Source of the DNA: Phytopythium helicoides
Lineage: Eukaryota; Oomycota; Peronosporomycetes; Pythiales; Pythiaceae
Length of the DNA: 64,000 nt
Assembly: GCA_024867545.1 (NCBI GenBank)
Contig: JANFNE010000013.1
Span: 62,001 to 126,000 of the forward strand
Direction: 5' to 3'
Under the pieces are notes generated by a model, which worked only from the letters and a program-made list of their open reading frames with translations, had not been told where the DNA came from and searched no databases. Shown piece by piece: positions 10,779-22,400 of this stretch. Positions within the stretch are counted from its first letter, which is position 1. Each line of letters begins with the position of its first letter. The translations under genes were made by a program, and so were the position numbers.

Positions 10779-12643
10779 ATGGCGACCGCGCTGCTGCCCG
10801 CTGCGGCGCCGCTGGGCGCGCGCGCGGCCGTCGACGCCGTCGCGCCGCTCGCCTGTCGCTTCCGACTCGAGTTCTCGCGCGACGCGCGCACGCGCGAGCT
10901 GCGCTGGGTGCTGTTCTGCGGTGCGTGGCGTTGGTTTTCGGCTCGTCAGACGGGGACGAGGAGCTCATGAGGGTGCGCAGCCGCCAGGCGCGGGGCCGCC
11001 GGCAAGCTCGTGTTCACGCTGGAGCGCGGCGGGGAGGCCGCGCACGTCAAGGCGCTGGCCGTGGGCCGCGAGTGGCGCGGGCTCGGGCTCGCGCGCGTGC
11101 TGTTCCTGGCCTGCCGCGCGACGCTCATGGAGCTCGGCGTGCAGCGCGTCGAGCTTGAGGCCGAGGAGGACGCGCGCAGGTGCGGCTGCTGAGCGGATAA
11201 TGGGAGGGACGGGGACTGACGTACGGCTGGCGCAGGCACGGCAAGCTCGTGGCGCTCTACGAGGACTGGGGCTTTCAGGTCACGCCCGGTGCCAAGGTGC
11301 TCTTCCTCTACAACGACGCCGAGTGCTTCCGCAAGGTGCCCATGGCGCTCACGCTGCGCACCGAGCGACCGCCAGCCATCAAGCCCACGGCCGCCGCGCC
11401 CTCGGCCGCCAACTGGTTCTGCATGCTCACGCTGCGCGCCGCAGACGGCTCGTGCCTCGCCGCCACCGAGGACGGAGAGATCGAGGCGCGCCCGGACGGT
11501 GACCGCGACGCGCTCTGGCAGACGCTGCTCGGCGCAGAGAGCGGAGAGGTATTCCTGCGCAGCGCGCACGGCAAGTTCCTGTGCGTCGAGGAGAGTGGCC
11601 ACGTGCTGGCCGACCGACCGCTCAACTCGACGTGGGAGACGTTCCAGGTCGTGCCGCTGCACGATCAGAGCGGCGTCGCGCTGCGCAACTTCCACGGCGG
11701 ATACCTGTGCATCGACTCGGACCACCACACGGTGGTGTCGTCTCGCGAGCCCGTGCCGTGGGACGGCGGTAGCGACCTCATGTCGCTCGTCTGCAACAAA
11801 CACGACGCCCGCCCGCTTTACGCGAGGATCATGCGCAAGCACCAGACAAAGGCGTTCGTTAAGCGGGAGATTAACAAGTTCGGTGGGTTTCAGCGAGCAG
11901 CCTGGTCAGGTCCGGGACGCGTGCTATCGAGTGATGGATCTTGTGGGAGACACAGCCATCAGCGAGAGCTGGATCCTACGCTACATGCTGGCGTCCGCGC
12001 AGGCCGTGCGAAGCGATGGTCACCCGGATTGGCTCCAGCTTGCAACATTTCTGTGAGTGATTGTCGACGTGGCGCCTTGTGTTTGACTCTAGCGCTCACT
12101 TTTGTGTCCTTTCGATTGTTCAGACGTGCGCTGGGGCTGCTGTTCTTGCAATGGACAGACGACGAAAACGCCGTGCTACGCAGCATTTCCGCCCACGAGT
12201 GGCTCGCGTCGAACTCAACGTGGCTTCTTGACGCGCGAATCCCTGACGCGATTGACTTTCCGGAGCTCAATGAGCTGAACGCAGACCACAAAAGTGCTGG
12301 GTCGTCACCACTGGCTTCTGTAGACGCGATGGATGACTCGTTGCTCATGCCGTGGACTCCCGACGAATACTTGTACCGAGCGCTGGTGCACAACAAGTCG
12401 TCATTGCCAGCAGAAGCGCTCGCTGTCATTCGCCTGTGGTCACTCAAGCCGTGGTACATCCACGGGAGTTATTCCAAGGAGCTTTCGTCAGCCACCGACG
12501 CCGACACAAAAGAGTGGCTCAGCTCGTTAAGCCAGCTCACGCGCGTATCAGACGCCGCTATCAAAGAAGTCGACCCCGAGATGCTTCTGCCATACTACCT
12601 GTCGCTCGCAGATAAGTATCTACCAGCTATACTCGAGTGGTGA
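10779..12643 (+). CDS. GNAT / beta-trefoil / degenerate MIOX-like fusion protein
   Basis: Three domains can be read in order. First is a GNAT acetyltransferase-like core (VGREWRGLGLARVLFLA, then LYEDWGFQV), with acetyl-CoA loop R-G-L-G-L-A. Second is a fascin-like beta-trefoil with repeated turns (RAADGSCLAATEDGE, RSAHGKFLCVEESG, RNFHGGYLCIDSD). Third is a region aligning with myo-inositol oxygenase to its end (PWTPDEYLYRALVHN, PYYLSLADKYLP). MIOX opens the inositol ring using a di-iron site. Here the HD pair of LLHDLGK reads FLRALGL, GHDEY reads TPDEY and FHSFYPW reads LWSLKPW. The later Asp is also absent, so no iron site is expected. Introns lie at about 10921-10987, 11180-11235 and 12053-12123. 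One extra G near 11883 breaks the frame. Binding or scaffold function is inferred. Confidence 0.75.
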
Positions 12644-12801
12644 GCGAAAGTAAGGGCAGTGTGTTTGTGTGTGCGGCAAAGGGTATGTAAAATATATTGA
12701 ATTGAACCACGTTCTCGCGATGAAGCTGTTCGTTGGATCTCCATGATAGCACACCACGCGACGAGTACAGCCTCGCTCTCCGAATTATCCAAGCCAAAGC
12801 G

Positions 12802-15243
12802 TCAGAGTACTTGTGATGATGCGCGCACCAGGGTGATCAGAGGCGAACGAGTTGTTGGCGAAAATCGAGGAGACTCATGACTGCATCCGGAAGATGATGA
12901 AGAAGACGGAGAAAGAATAAGCACACGACTAGAGTGCCGCAGCGGAGAAGACGAAGTAATCCGACCAGCTGCTAATCGGATAGAGCGCTCAGGCGAATAC
13001 TCGAGCGCTAGAGAGAGGCCTCGTGCACTGACACTACTCGGAGTTTTCGAAAGCAACGAAGCCTTGCTCTTTTGCTTCTTGGTGGGTGACACAAAAGCCT
13101 GTCCCGCCAATGCGCGCATCAAATCTAACTTCATCTTCAGGCGCTTTCCGGCTGATTTTGTACGACTTCGACCTCGAGAGCCACCCGCTTGACCTCGTAA
13201 TCAACAATCCATTTGACCACTGAGCGTACATTTTCGGGCGATGGAGACGGATACGAGCTGAACCCACCCGCAACGCGTGCAGGGAGTTGCACGCCGCGAG
13301 TTTTGATGTCTGTGAGTTGACGTACAACATGTCGCCACTGAAAGCGAAGCTCATCTCTCTCAGCGCGGATGATCTCTAGCTTTGTTTGTGTACGGCATTA
13401 GCTGCTCTCGATCTCGCTCGATGCGAGCTGATTCCTCTTTTGCTCGGTCAACTTGAGCTTGAATACTAGCGACGGATGCAAGCCAATCAGAACGCCATTG
13501 GTCAACGAGTGCATCATACTGCTGCTCAAATTGCGCCTCAACGAGTAAAGACACCTGTCGCTTAACTCGGGCTTCGTGTGCTTGCCAGTGATAAGTGTCA
13601 CCTCCATACCATGACAAGTCTTCTAGTGCCATACTGCGCAATTCCCTAGCCTCTGAAAGCTGACGTTGAATTGCTGTCATTTCTCTATCGTGATGTTCGG
13701 CAAGTGCTTGACAACGGTTCATCCACTCATCGCGCTCATTTATTAACTGCTGTATCTGGTTTTCCAATCTCTTTCTAGTCTCTTCGAGTCCAAAAGCTGT
13801 GGTTTGGATCGCATCATACTTTGCGAGGGCAGAACGAGTTGCTGCTCGTTCGTGCTTCAGCTCATTAGCAAGGGCAACATCAAGTGGTCCACGGCACTGA
13901 CGACATACTCTTGGCAGTGTCGGGATATCAGTGTCTGCGCTGCACATACTATGCTGTTTCCCTTTGCAATTGGCATTTGGCAGCGAGGGTAGATTAAATT
14001 GCCAGGTGATATGCTCTTCAGCGCTGCATCTAGTTTTTTCATCAGCATCCATCAGTTCTGTATAGTCGACCCGTGGTGACGCTAAAAAGGTTTTAATGTT
14101 GGCGTCTGCAGGTACAAAAGCGACCTTTATCGCCCTCGCAGCAATGAGTGCGATATCACTCGTGCTGCCAGGTTTGGGAAGCTTAAGCAACGCAAACTCT
14201 AGTTCCACAGCTAGCAAAAGTATCCCATGATTTTCACGAAGATGCAGTAAAAGCCGAGTGACGATTTCCTGGATTTTTTGCTTTGTGGTAGCTGTCGTAA
14301 TACCCAATGTCATCTTCTCATGCTGGCCACTGGCACAGCATTTGCACGAACATTCTGTAGATACATTTTCTTCATGTAGTGATATCTGACACACGGGCTG
14401 TGCTCCACTTTGGAGATTATTTTTCATCTCAAGGGCAGCAACAACCACTTTATTGCTTCCACTAATGTGCTCCTGCAGACAACATGGCGCTGGCCCGTTG
14501 TAACCTACAGTTGCGGGATCGTTGGCGGAAATTCGTGCCTTTTCGTCAGCAGTATTCAGTGATTCGGAAGACAAGAATTGCAACGTTAGCTCACGCGCAC
14601 ACAGCGTTCGGATCAACTTGTCTAGATCGTGCTCTGTGAGCAATCGTGGGCCAACATCAAGCTGTTGAGTAGCAATAGCCACACATACGATAGGCTTGTT
14701 ATCGATGCCATTATCGGAGTTTCGTTTATTGACCTTCGTGGTCTTTTTGTGACGGGTACTTGCCAGATCCTGGAGTGAAATACATTGAACGAAAGTAAAT
14801 TTTCAAGCCTAGTAGTTTCCATGACTAGAGGCGCTTACCTGAAGGTGCGCTTCGAATCGCAACAAATTGGTCTGAACTACGTCGTGCGATACAATAATTA
14901 CACTTAGAGCTGAGTTTCGATCTCCCATCGAAGTAGTGCTGATCCAGCCTTCTAGTAAACCTTCCGACCCGATAAGAGCTGTAGCAGGAATGGCCACGCC
15001 GTGCAGTCCTTCTAATCGTTTCATGAGCCAGTATGTTGAGCGCTGACGCCCTGACATTTTGATACTCTGCGCCAGGCGCTTCATCTGCCACTCACTATCT
15101 CGCCCTTTCCCTTCTATTGACAATTTAGAAATTGAGCGGGGTGCGATTCTTTCGCTGGGGTGGGCTCTGTCGCTATTTTTGCCATTGTGACCCGATATCT
15201 GCTTCTGCCTCACTGCAATGACGTGCGACGCTCGAGCTTCCAC
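12802..15243 (-). CDS. Coiled-coil protein of unknown function with CxxC motifs
   Basis: I do not recognise a family. The first exon (15243 down to about 14840) ends at FEAHLQ. It is spliced through a 69-nt GT..AG intron to DLASTRHKKTTKV, and the long second exon continues in frame. The middle has a cysteine cluster (CSCKCCASG) and a CRQC motif that could bind metal. From about 13870 down the protein is a charged coiled coil (ERDEWMNRCQALAEHHDRE and beyond). An extra A near 13380 causes an apparent stop; removing it continues into KLEIIRAERDELRFQW. The last part, down to 12802, needs one further frame change and ends in a Ser-rich tail with KKQKSK, nuclear-signal-like. Its start overlaps the end of the next gene by about 30 bp, so the true ATG may be internal. 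Confidence 0.55.
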
Positions 15244-18200
15244 ATTGCCTGAAATTTGTCATTGCTTTGGGGAGAAGCAGCTGAGAAGGTTTCGCTCAAA
15301 GTTGGATGCTGGCGACGAAGTCTCTCTCGTCCTTTGAGTGCCCTAGGAGAGCTTTGTGCCACTGCCGAACCCTGAGGTGGTGCAATGAGAGCAATGTGAC
15401 GATGATTTGCTGGAATACCTTGAGTCCTGCTTCTGGCGATAGGCGCTTCACTGTTATCCCCTGATAGTGCATCCCTTGACAAAAAAGAACCCCCTAGATG
15501 ACTTGATGCGGGTTTGAGAGTGGTGCGTGGAGACATTGCACCCTCCCAAGTCATCGGTGGTGAACGGAAGCTGGTTGAAAAAGAGATACCTGTGGGGCTT
15601 AGCTGCTGCAAAGATACAGGCTCTACGGATGTTCGTGGTGAAGTTGGGCAAACTGCTAAGACAGGAAGCGCTTCAACTTGAGTCGTACTCCGAGGGCCAG
15701 TATAGACATTAGTGGCTGCTATAGTCGAACGATCTTTGATTGCTGGGACCACGGCGAATAATCTTGAGAAAGCACTATCATGTCCTGCTCGCTGTTTCTT
15801 GTCTTTTAGATGACGAGCAAGCTGGGTTGTTGCTACAGGCTCCACCATTTCTTGACACTTCGCCCCTGCTGATGCACGACTTATCGCCACACATTTATCT
15901 CCACCTGCGCTGCTAGTTCCCAATAGCTGCCAAGGACGGTCAGCATGATAAAAGTAACGCTGGTGATCGGCCACCTCTGCATTCCATTTGTGCCGCTCGA
16001 GCAAAGCGCTACGGATTTGTGAAAGGCTAGTCGGTCCCAGCCGGCGCCATCCTCGCTCAGGTAATTCAAGTACTTGCAAATGAGAGCAGCTCATATACAC
16101 GGTCCCGAGCTCCATAGCCGAAATATCTTCATTCACTGTTGACCCGGGGCTGGCGCTTATAGTTGCAATTGTCGCACCAAAAAACTCCTGGGGACCTATC
16201 GTCGCCACACGAACGAGTGCAGGGCGGTTAATGGCAAAGGTTGTGCCCGCGGCATTTTGTATGGATGGTTGACTTGGCACCAACTTTCGTACAAACACCC
16301 CGACTTCCCCGCTTTTGACAATGAACAATACACGGCGGTCGACTTGGTCCTGAAAGAACCGATGCCGTGGGTCAAAGGTACGTTCAACAACATCGTGTGC
16401 AACCCGTATGCATTCACCAAATGCATCTTCACTCGCTCCTTCTTCGATTTCGCTCGCAGTCATCGATTTCGGAGGTTTCATGAAAGATAATCGGGCTAGG
16501 AATTCAGCGCGTTCAACCATGACGTGTTGCACTGAGACTCCAGGAAGAGCACGCTGAAGGTGAGCGAGGTGCTCGCGATCAAATGCAATCAAATCAGCAC
16601 TAAGTGGTGCCATGGCCGTGGCTGAGCGTCGCAGTTTGGCTACTAGAGACAGCTCACCGAAGGAATCTCCTGCTCCGAGCGTTGCGAGTACTTCACTTCC
16701 ACTCGCTCCACGCTCGTTTACGATGGCAATTTTGCCGCGGAGAATCAAGAATGCACGACTCTCGACACGACCTTGCCTGAACAGTAGCTGTCCTTTTGAT
16801 GCACGAACAAAAATCACAACTTGAGCAAGGGCTCGTGCCACTTGCAGTGATGATACGTGAGAGGGGCGCTCGATTTTGTTGATAAGAGCGGATCGTTCAA
16901 TGAGCCTCGTGACAAACGCAATGTCTGCTACGGAACGTGCATTGGAAGGGAGAGCCAATACCCGACGAGTTTCGGATCTCACAACCCCGAGCGATGCGAC
17001 TGTCAGTGGGATCTGCATTGACGCATCGAGTGCGAGGCTCGCAATGATTTTTTCTACTAGCGGCGATAACTCACCTTTGGTTTCGTCGTCTCCACCACGG
17101 ATAAGTGCGGACTCATCTCGGAGGCGCCGCAGTAGGTCGAGGTAAGCGGATTTACCGTCAAAGAGTTGTTGGTATGCAGCTTTGAATCGCTGGATGAAAG
17201 TTACGAGGTGTCGGGCGACTCGAGGATTAGAGAGTCGAAGACGACGTGCGTTGGTTGCTAGTGTCCACTCATCAGCAAGCATGGACGCTAGCGCTGATTC
17301 CTCTTCTTCATCAGCGTTGAGACCTTCCCGAACGCCTTGATCAAGCAGTGCTGTGGATTCTGAAGTCTCCTCACGTAGACGCTTAGCAGCTAAGTAGAGT
17401 GCACGAGTGATGACAATACACGCGATCCCCGTCGATCTTGATGTCATGCCACCGTCGTTATCGGACGGAGATCCAACAGCGATGACACTGGCAACGCGCG
17501 CACGCCCAAGTAAGGCCATCTCGCCAAAGCTCTGGAATGGACCCTTGCGAGCAAGAACTGCAGACTCTACCGCTCGGGTGTCTCGTTCGCTGTTGTCTAT
17601 GCTTGTAAAAGGATGACAAGGATCGCTGCTTTCTGCATTGTCATCGGCTTCGTCTAATACTACGTCGGCTTCGCCCTCAATGACGATAAAGAACCGATCA
17701 TCATGCGTGTCTCGCTGCTCACATATTCGGGTCCCGGGAGCAAAGCGAGCGAACTCGCAGCGCTCAAGGATATATCGCCGCTGGAGTGGCCGCCATGCAC
17801 GGAAGAGTCGCTCTCGGTCCAATACTCGATGAGTTCGCAGAAGTGAACGCGCATACATAAGTTCATGCAACGGCTTGAGCAGCAATGCGAACGCGTCCTC
17901 TCTCATCACGAGGCAGGAAACAGCAGGAAGCTCATCACTTTCTTTTTCTGCTTCGCTGGCCATGGTCTCATTAGGCAAAGCAACCGCGTTCGTGGGTCGC
18001 AGATTTGTACCAGAGAGCAGTGGAGTCTCACCAAAGTACTCGTGCGACTCCACGACTTCAATCAGCATTTCGCTCTCGGCCTCTGATGGAGATCTTTTTT
18101 TCCCGGCAAGTGGAGGAGCATTTCGGACCTGAGCATGGAGCTTGTCGGTATAACGCTTGGTGAGTGCTACCCGCCCGCGCTCTACGAAGAAGAGATCGCG

Positions 18201-18383
18201 CGACCCGGACTGACCCTGCGTAAATATGTACTCTCCAGCATAAAATTCTCGCGGCGCCATGGAGGCTACCAAAGACTCCAATGAGCACTCGCCGCGTCGA
18301 ATAGCTTGAGCAAGCAGCGGCACTTGCTTGACAAGTGCAAGTGCTCGCTCAATTGGGTCGGACCCTTTTGAACTCGGCTCCAT
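15210..18383 (-). CDS. Large protein with four cyclic-nucleotide-binding-like domains
   Basis: A single 1057-codon frame without introns. It contains four cNBD/CAP_ED-type beta-barrels at roughly residues 50-170, 205-325, 520-625 and 655-790. Each has the 'capture' strand and a phosphate-cassette-like FGE: YFGETPLL, SFGEMALL, SFGELSL and FFGATIA. The third (FGELSLVAKLRRSATAMA) keeps the Arg and Ala-Thr of PKA regulatory subunits and is the best candidate to bind a cyclic nucleotide. The others are degraded. There is no kinase, channel, pseudosubstrate or docking domain, and the C-terminal 200 residues are Ser/Pro-rich and probably disordered. The role is likely cNMP sensing or scaffolding. 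The ATG at 18383 is the first in frame. A 46-bp palindrome lies 114 bp upstream. Confidence 0.85.
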   Translation of the reverse strand: MEPSSKGSDPIERALALVKQVPLLAQAIRRGECSLESLVASMAPREFYAGEYIFTQGQSGSRDLFFVERGRVALTKRYTDKLHAQVRNAPPLAGKKRSPSEAESEMLIEVVESHEYFGETPLLSGTNLRPTNAVALPNETMASEAEKESDELPAVSCLVMREDAFALLLKPLHELMYARSLLRTHRVLDRERLFRAWRPLQRRYILERCEFARFAPGTRICEQRDTHDDRFFIVIEGEADVVLDEADDNAESSDPCHPFTSIDNSERDTRAVESAVLARKGPFQSFGEMALLGRARVASVIAVGSPSDNDGGMTSRSTGIACIVITRALYLAAKRLREETSESTALLDQGVREGLNADEEEESALASMLADEWTLATNARRLRLSNPRVARHLVTFIQRFKAAYQQLFDGKSAYLDLLRRLRDESALIRGGDDETKGELSPLVEKIIASLALDASMQIPLTVASLGVVRSETRRVLALPSNARSVADIAFVTRLIERSALINKIERPSHVSSLQVARALAQVVIFVRASKGQLLFRQGRVESRAFLILRGKIAIVNERGASGSEVLATLGAGDSFGELSLVAKLRRSATAMAPLSADLIAFDREHLAHLQRALPGVSVQHVMVERAEFLARLSFMKPPKSMTASEIEEGASEDAFGECIRVAHDVVERTFDPRHRFFQDQVDRRVLFIVKSGEVGVFVRKLVPSQPSIQNAAGTTFAINRPALVRVATIGPQEFFGATIATISASPGSTVNEDISAMELGTVYMSCSHLQVLELPERGWRRLGPTSLSQIRSALLERHKWNAEVADHQRYFYHADRPWQLLGTSSAGGDKCVAISRASAGAKCQEMVEPVATTQLARHLKDKKQRAGHDSAFSRLFAVVPAIKDRSTIAATNVYTGPRSTTQVEALPVLAVCPTSPRTSVEPVSLQQLSPTGISFSTSFRSPPMTWEGAMSPRTTLKPASSHLGGSFLSRDALSGDNSEAPIARSRTQGIPANHRHIALIAPPQGSAVAQSSPRALKGRERLRRQHPTLSETFSAASPQSNDKFQAMWKLERRTSLQ

Positions 18384-18496
18384 GTAGATGCAGCAGAGAC
18401 TTCGAAACGAGAAGGCATCGTTGCTCCAAGTTTAACCCCTTCCGACATAAATAAATGGGCCGCAAGTGATGCAGTCTCTGTATGATACGAAGTGAA

Positions 18497-18542
18497 CTCA
18501 CAAATGGAGTCCTTGGAGCCCTCCAAGGACTCCATTTGTGAG
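18497..18542. repeat. 46-bp near-perfect palindrome (22-bp arms)
   Basis: Arms 18497-18518 and 18521-18542 are exact reverse complements around a 2-nt centre. The left arm begins CTCACAAATGGAGTCC. It would form a strong hairpin or cruciform. It lies between the start of the four-cNBD gene and the LRR/TM remnant F2. Confidence 0.95.
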
Positions 18543-18859
18543 CATCATGAGGAGTGTCTAGGCGACTCAATGGACACTACACTACTCGACTCGATTCTCG
18601 GTCGCGTGGAAGGCTTGCCGAGAGCTCGTTGGCCGCATCATGGATTGCCAATGCACAGTCCTAAATTCTTTCCACAACGTCGCTCCACCGGATCCAAGCG
18701 GTTCGATGGGACCGTTATGGAGGGCTCCCTACAAGAGAGGAAGGGGTCACTGGCTGAGCAAACCGCAGCACTCGACGCGCAGCATTTATTTTCTCAGTCG
18801 TGAATTTGTAAGATGGAGTCCAAGCGGCCGCATTTCCTGGCTCACGACCCGGGGCCACG

Positions 18860-19413
18860 CAGCTACTCCAAGCAGGCGGAGTCTTCCGACGTTGAGATAT
18901 TTGAGGTCCAATCAATGGAGTATTTGGACATCCATTCAACCAGCATATCCATACTTCCCGAAAACCTGGCAAGACTGCCGAGCAAACTCGCGTCTGTAAA
19001 CTTAGATGATGCCAACATTTCCTCGTTTCCTAGTTGGATAGATGAGTGGCTGACATTCCAAGGTGACGTTCTTTACCTAGCGGATTTCGTCAGCTGGCTC
19101 ACCTTATTACCGTGAGCGAAGTCAAATATTTGCCGGAGAAATGGCATCTTTCTCATCAACTTCGAGCTCAAATCTGATGAATGCATCGCCATCAAATTGG
19201 AAGTATCTTGATACAACCGTCTCGTGTGTTCCGACAGTAATGCGCTCCTATCCCGTGGAACTCGAAGATTCATTCAGTGCTAACCAGCTCTTTCGCTCGC
19301 AACGTGTAGGTGAGTTCTTGGACGATTTCATAGCCAAATACCGTTCGAGCACACGTCCAGAAGCTTTTGACGCGGAACGTGCGGTGCTACTTAGTGGTCG
19401 GATGGTGGTGTGA
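18860..19413 (+). pseudogene. LRR/TM family C-terminal remnant (copy F2)
   Basis: Two frames together encode the last LRR-like units (IFEVQSMEYLDIHSTSIS, LPSKLASVNLDDANIS), FPSWIDEWLTF, then after a frame change LMNASPSNWKYLDTTVSC and MRSYPVELED. The membrane half is missing. The family motif AAGSPYC is destroyed near 19090. It is closest to the full copy at 43116-45300. From 19136 rightward it is duplicated in inverse orientation at 29002-29281. Confidence 0.75.
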
Positions 19414-22400
19414 AAACCACCGTTAAAGTCACGACCACAGCAGCAGCCGTGGTAGCGGTTCGTCTGTCTGCTGCAGTCACTCTCCTCGAAATGTCTATTC
19501 AAACACTTGTGTTTACTTCACTTCAAGTGAAGTGCGTTTCAACTTCTGCTATATTTGTCAAATCTTAATAGCGACAAAGCACCGTCACACTGAGGTCATC
19601 CCTAAAACGCAGTCACCGAGTGAGATGACCGCTGTTTCTTCGGGTCCCCGCATGAAGAGCATTCGCGCCACGCATAAGTCCAGGTTGTCGCAACAGGTTT
19701 TTATCGCTGGATCATGGATAGCCTTCTTGATTCTCCACATACTCCCCACCGTGTTTTTCTCCGTCTCAGCGTATGGTTATCTGGCCCTCCTTGACAGCGG
19801 GGCAACTGGGTACTTGAATGTTTTTCATATCGGAATGCCATCCACTTGCTACCGGACAATTGCTGTTGCGTATGGTACTATCGCGCTCATACACGTGTGG
19901 CTGCTCCTTCGAATGATTGTAGCGTCTGTAACAAGACGCCAATTCGTGTTCACCGTGATGCTGCAAGTGCATGAAGCCGCTGCTAGTCGGCGAGGAATTG
20001 CTCGCTCTGTCTATGAGCTGGTTACAGCCACAAACGTGGCTCTGTTCTCCCAATCTGGACTGCTCGGTGTCAGTGGTCCATGTTTTGATCTTTTGCTGCT
20101 CATCCGAGAGATTCTGGAGACGATACTACAAACAGTACAAGCATATCGAATGAGTCAATTTCTAACGCGATCATCACTCAACCGATTCTACGTCGCCCTC
20201 TTAGTTCTCAACTGCTGGGTGATGGCGATCGTGCACTCCGTTTTCCACCGATCGGAGACGTCTCGGTATTTTGCGTCTTTGATTTGCGACCTGATGCTTG
20301 ACATTGCGTCTTCCATGGCTGTACCATTTGTTATTGCTCTGGACTACTTGAAGGACATTGATCCAGGCTCTTCAACTCTATTCAGACTCAAGTGGTTCGA
20401 GGATGTGTGGGTGACCAATGCGATGAGCGAGTTTCGGCTCGTTCTGGTTGTCTCGTGGAGTGATCTAGCAGTACGTCTTATTTTTGCCATCAGCATGCTC
20501 ACTAACGTCAACACACTCAAGCTTTTTGTTGGAAATATGGCGAGCGGTGCGCGCATGCACAAAAGCTGGAGGTCACACTGGAGGTCCATCGTCCCGGTGA
20601 CGAATCAATCGGACCACCTTCGAACAAGTTCACGCACCATGCAAGTGTTGAGACAGACTAATGAGGCTGTCAAAGCGAATCCTGTCCTGACAACGAGTCT
20701 TCGAGCGGGGTTTGCCATTTGGGGAGCTGTGGTGCTTGGCCTGCACTTAGCAGCAGAGCACAACGCAAAGGTATCAGGATGTGTGATGCAGTTCGGCCTT
20801 GGGGGATCGAGCAACCGTCCTGTAATCTCATGGTCGTTAACTGCAATACCCGCCGGATCTCTGGGCGTGAGAATGAGATCTACAGTGAATTGAAATATCT
20901 GTATCCACTCTCAATGACCAAGCTGGTGATTCGTCACTGTCCAGCACTGGAGATGCCGCCGATCATTCAGACGTTTCCCTACCTGGATCTGCTCAAAATC
21001 TACAACTCGACGATTGTGCGGTGGGGTCATGACGCCGCAGTTACCGGGATGAGCCATCCTTTCATGAACTTCCTCTTGCTGATTCGTGTTGAATTTCAAG
21101 ACGGACTTTTGCCGATGGGACTTCAAAGTATGGACTTTCCGCCCTCTATCATAGTGTTTGGACTCATCGTTACGAATCTCCAAGAGCTTCCGGCTACTTT
21201 CGACAGGATGTTGCCACAAGGAGCAATTATTGACATCGATACGTCACAGCTCGCAAAGGTGCCGGGTGCGTTATTACGGCTTGCGCCAAAAACACTACTC
21301 ATGGCTGCAAATCCAGTTCGAGAGATCCCAGAGCAACTCTTTGAGCTTCCTACTATTGAGTCGATCGACTTTCGAGATACCCTACTGTGCGAGCTACCAG
21401 CCAACGTCATGCGTCCATCGAAGACACTGGCATCCATCAACTTGGATGGTACCAACATATCGTTTTTTCCGTCGTGGATCGATGAGTGGCTAACATTTCC
21501 TGGCGACGTGATGTTCCCGGAGCGTATTTCAGCAGCTGGATCGCCTTATTGCGCCGATCGAGAGCGGATCTTTGCAGGTGAACAGACAGAGTTCACAGCA
21601 GTTTCCACTTCTTCCCGTAGCTCTGTATCGCAACTTATGAATGCGTCCGTAGCCAACTGGAAGTACTTGGAACGAGGCGTGTCGTGCTCTCCAACCATCA
21701 TGCATCAGTTCCCACTCGCCCAAGAGGATACAATCGCAAAAATCGATTAACACGGATTCTGCATCAATATCATAGCATTCATATTACTTCTTTGTTGTTG
21801 GTGGCCTAGAGAATTATGATGATGGTGACTGCGGCACTGCAGGGTGGTCGGACGATGAGGTGGATAATGCTGTCGAACCCGAGACCGTGGCCACGCCGAT
21901 GACAGCGGTTTCATCTGTCTGCTGCAGCAGCATCGGCAAAATGGAAGATCGCAGCTCATAGGCGACTTCCATCGCCGTTGGACGCGAGGAGGGATCCAGA
22001 CGGAGACACCGCTGCGCAAGTGCAACGAGTGCTGCAGGGCAATCGTCGCGGAAAGTAGGCAGCAGCTTCCCCTCCGACACCAAATGCACAATCTGCATGC
22101 TCTTCATCTTGTTTCGACCAGCGCCAGCGGCGACTGCGCCAATCGCTGCTGCTGCACCTATGCCGGCAGCGGCTCCAATGCCAATCCCATTAGCAGCACC
22201 TGGAGCTCCACCAGCTCCGCGATCCTTCGTGAACCCGTACGGCAATGCGCACGTGTCGATCTCGGATAGTACGATGCCAAAAGAGAAGATGTCGGCCTTC
22301 TCGTCGTACTGGTTGCCCTCAAGCACCTCGGGAGCACTCCAGAGGATCGTCCCGACGCCATTCGTCATCGTATCCTCCATCGACCGCTCGCGACTGAGAC

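Noticed and set aside
18492..18803. A small open frame across the 46-bp palindrome
   Set aside because: The palindrome gives similar peptides on both strands (MESLE..SKDSICE), a symmetry effect rather than a gene signal.
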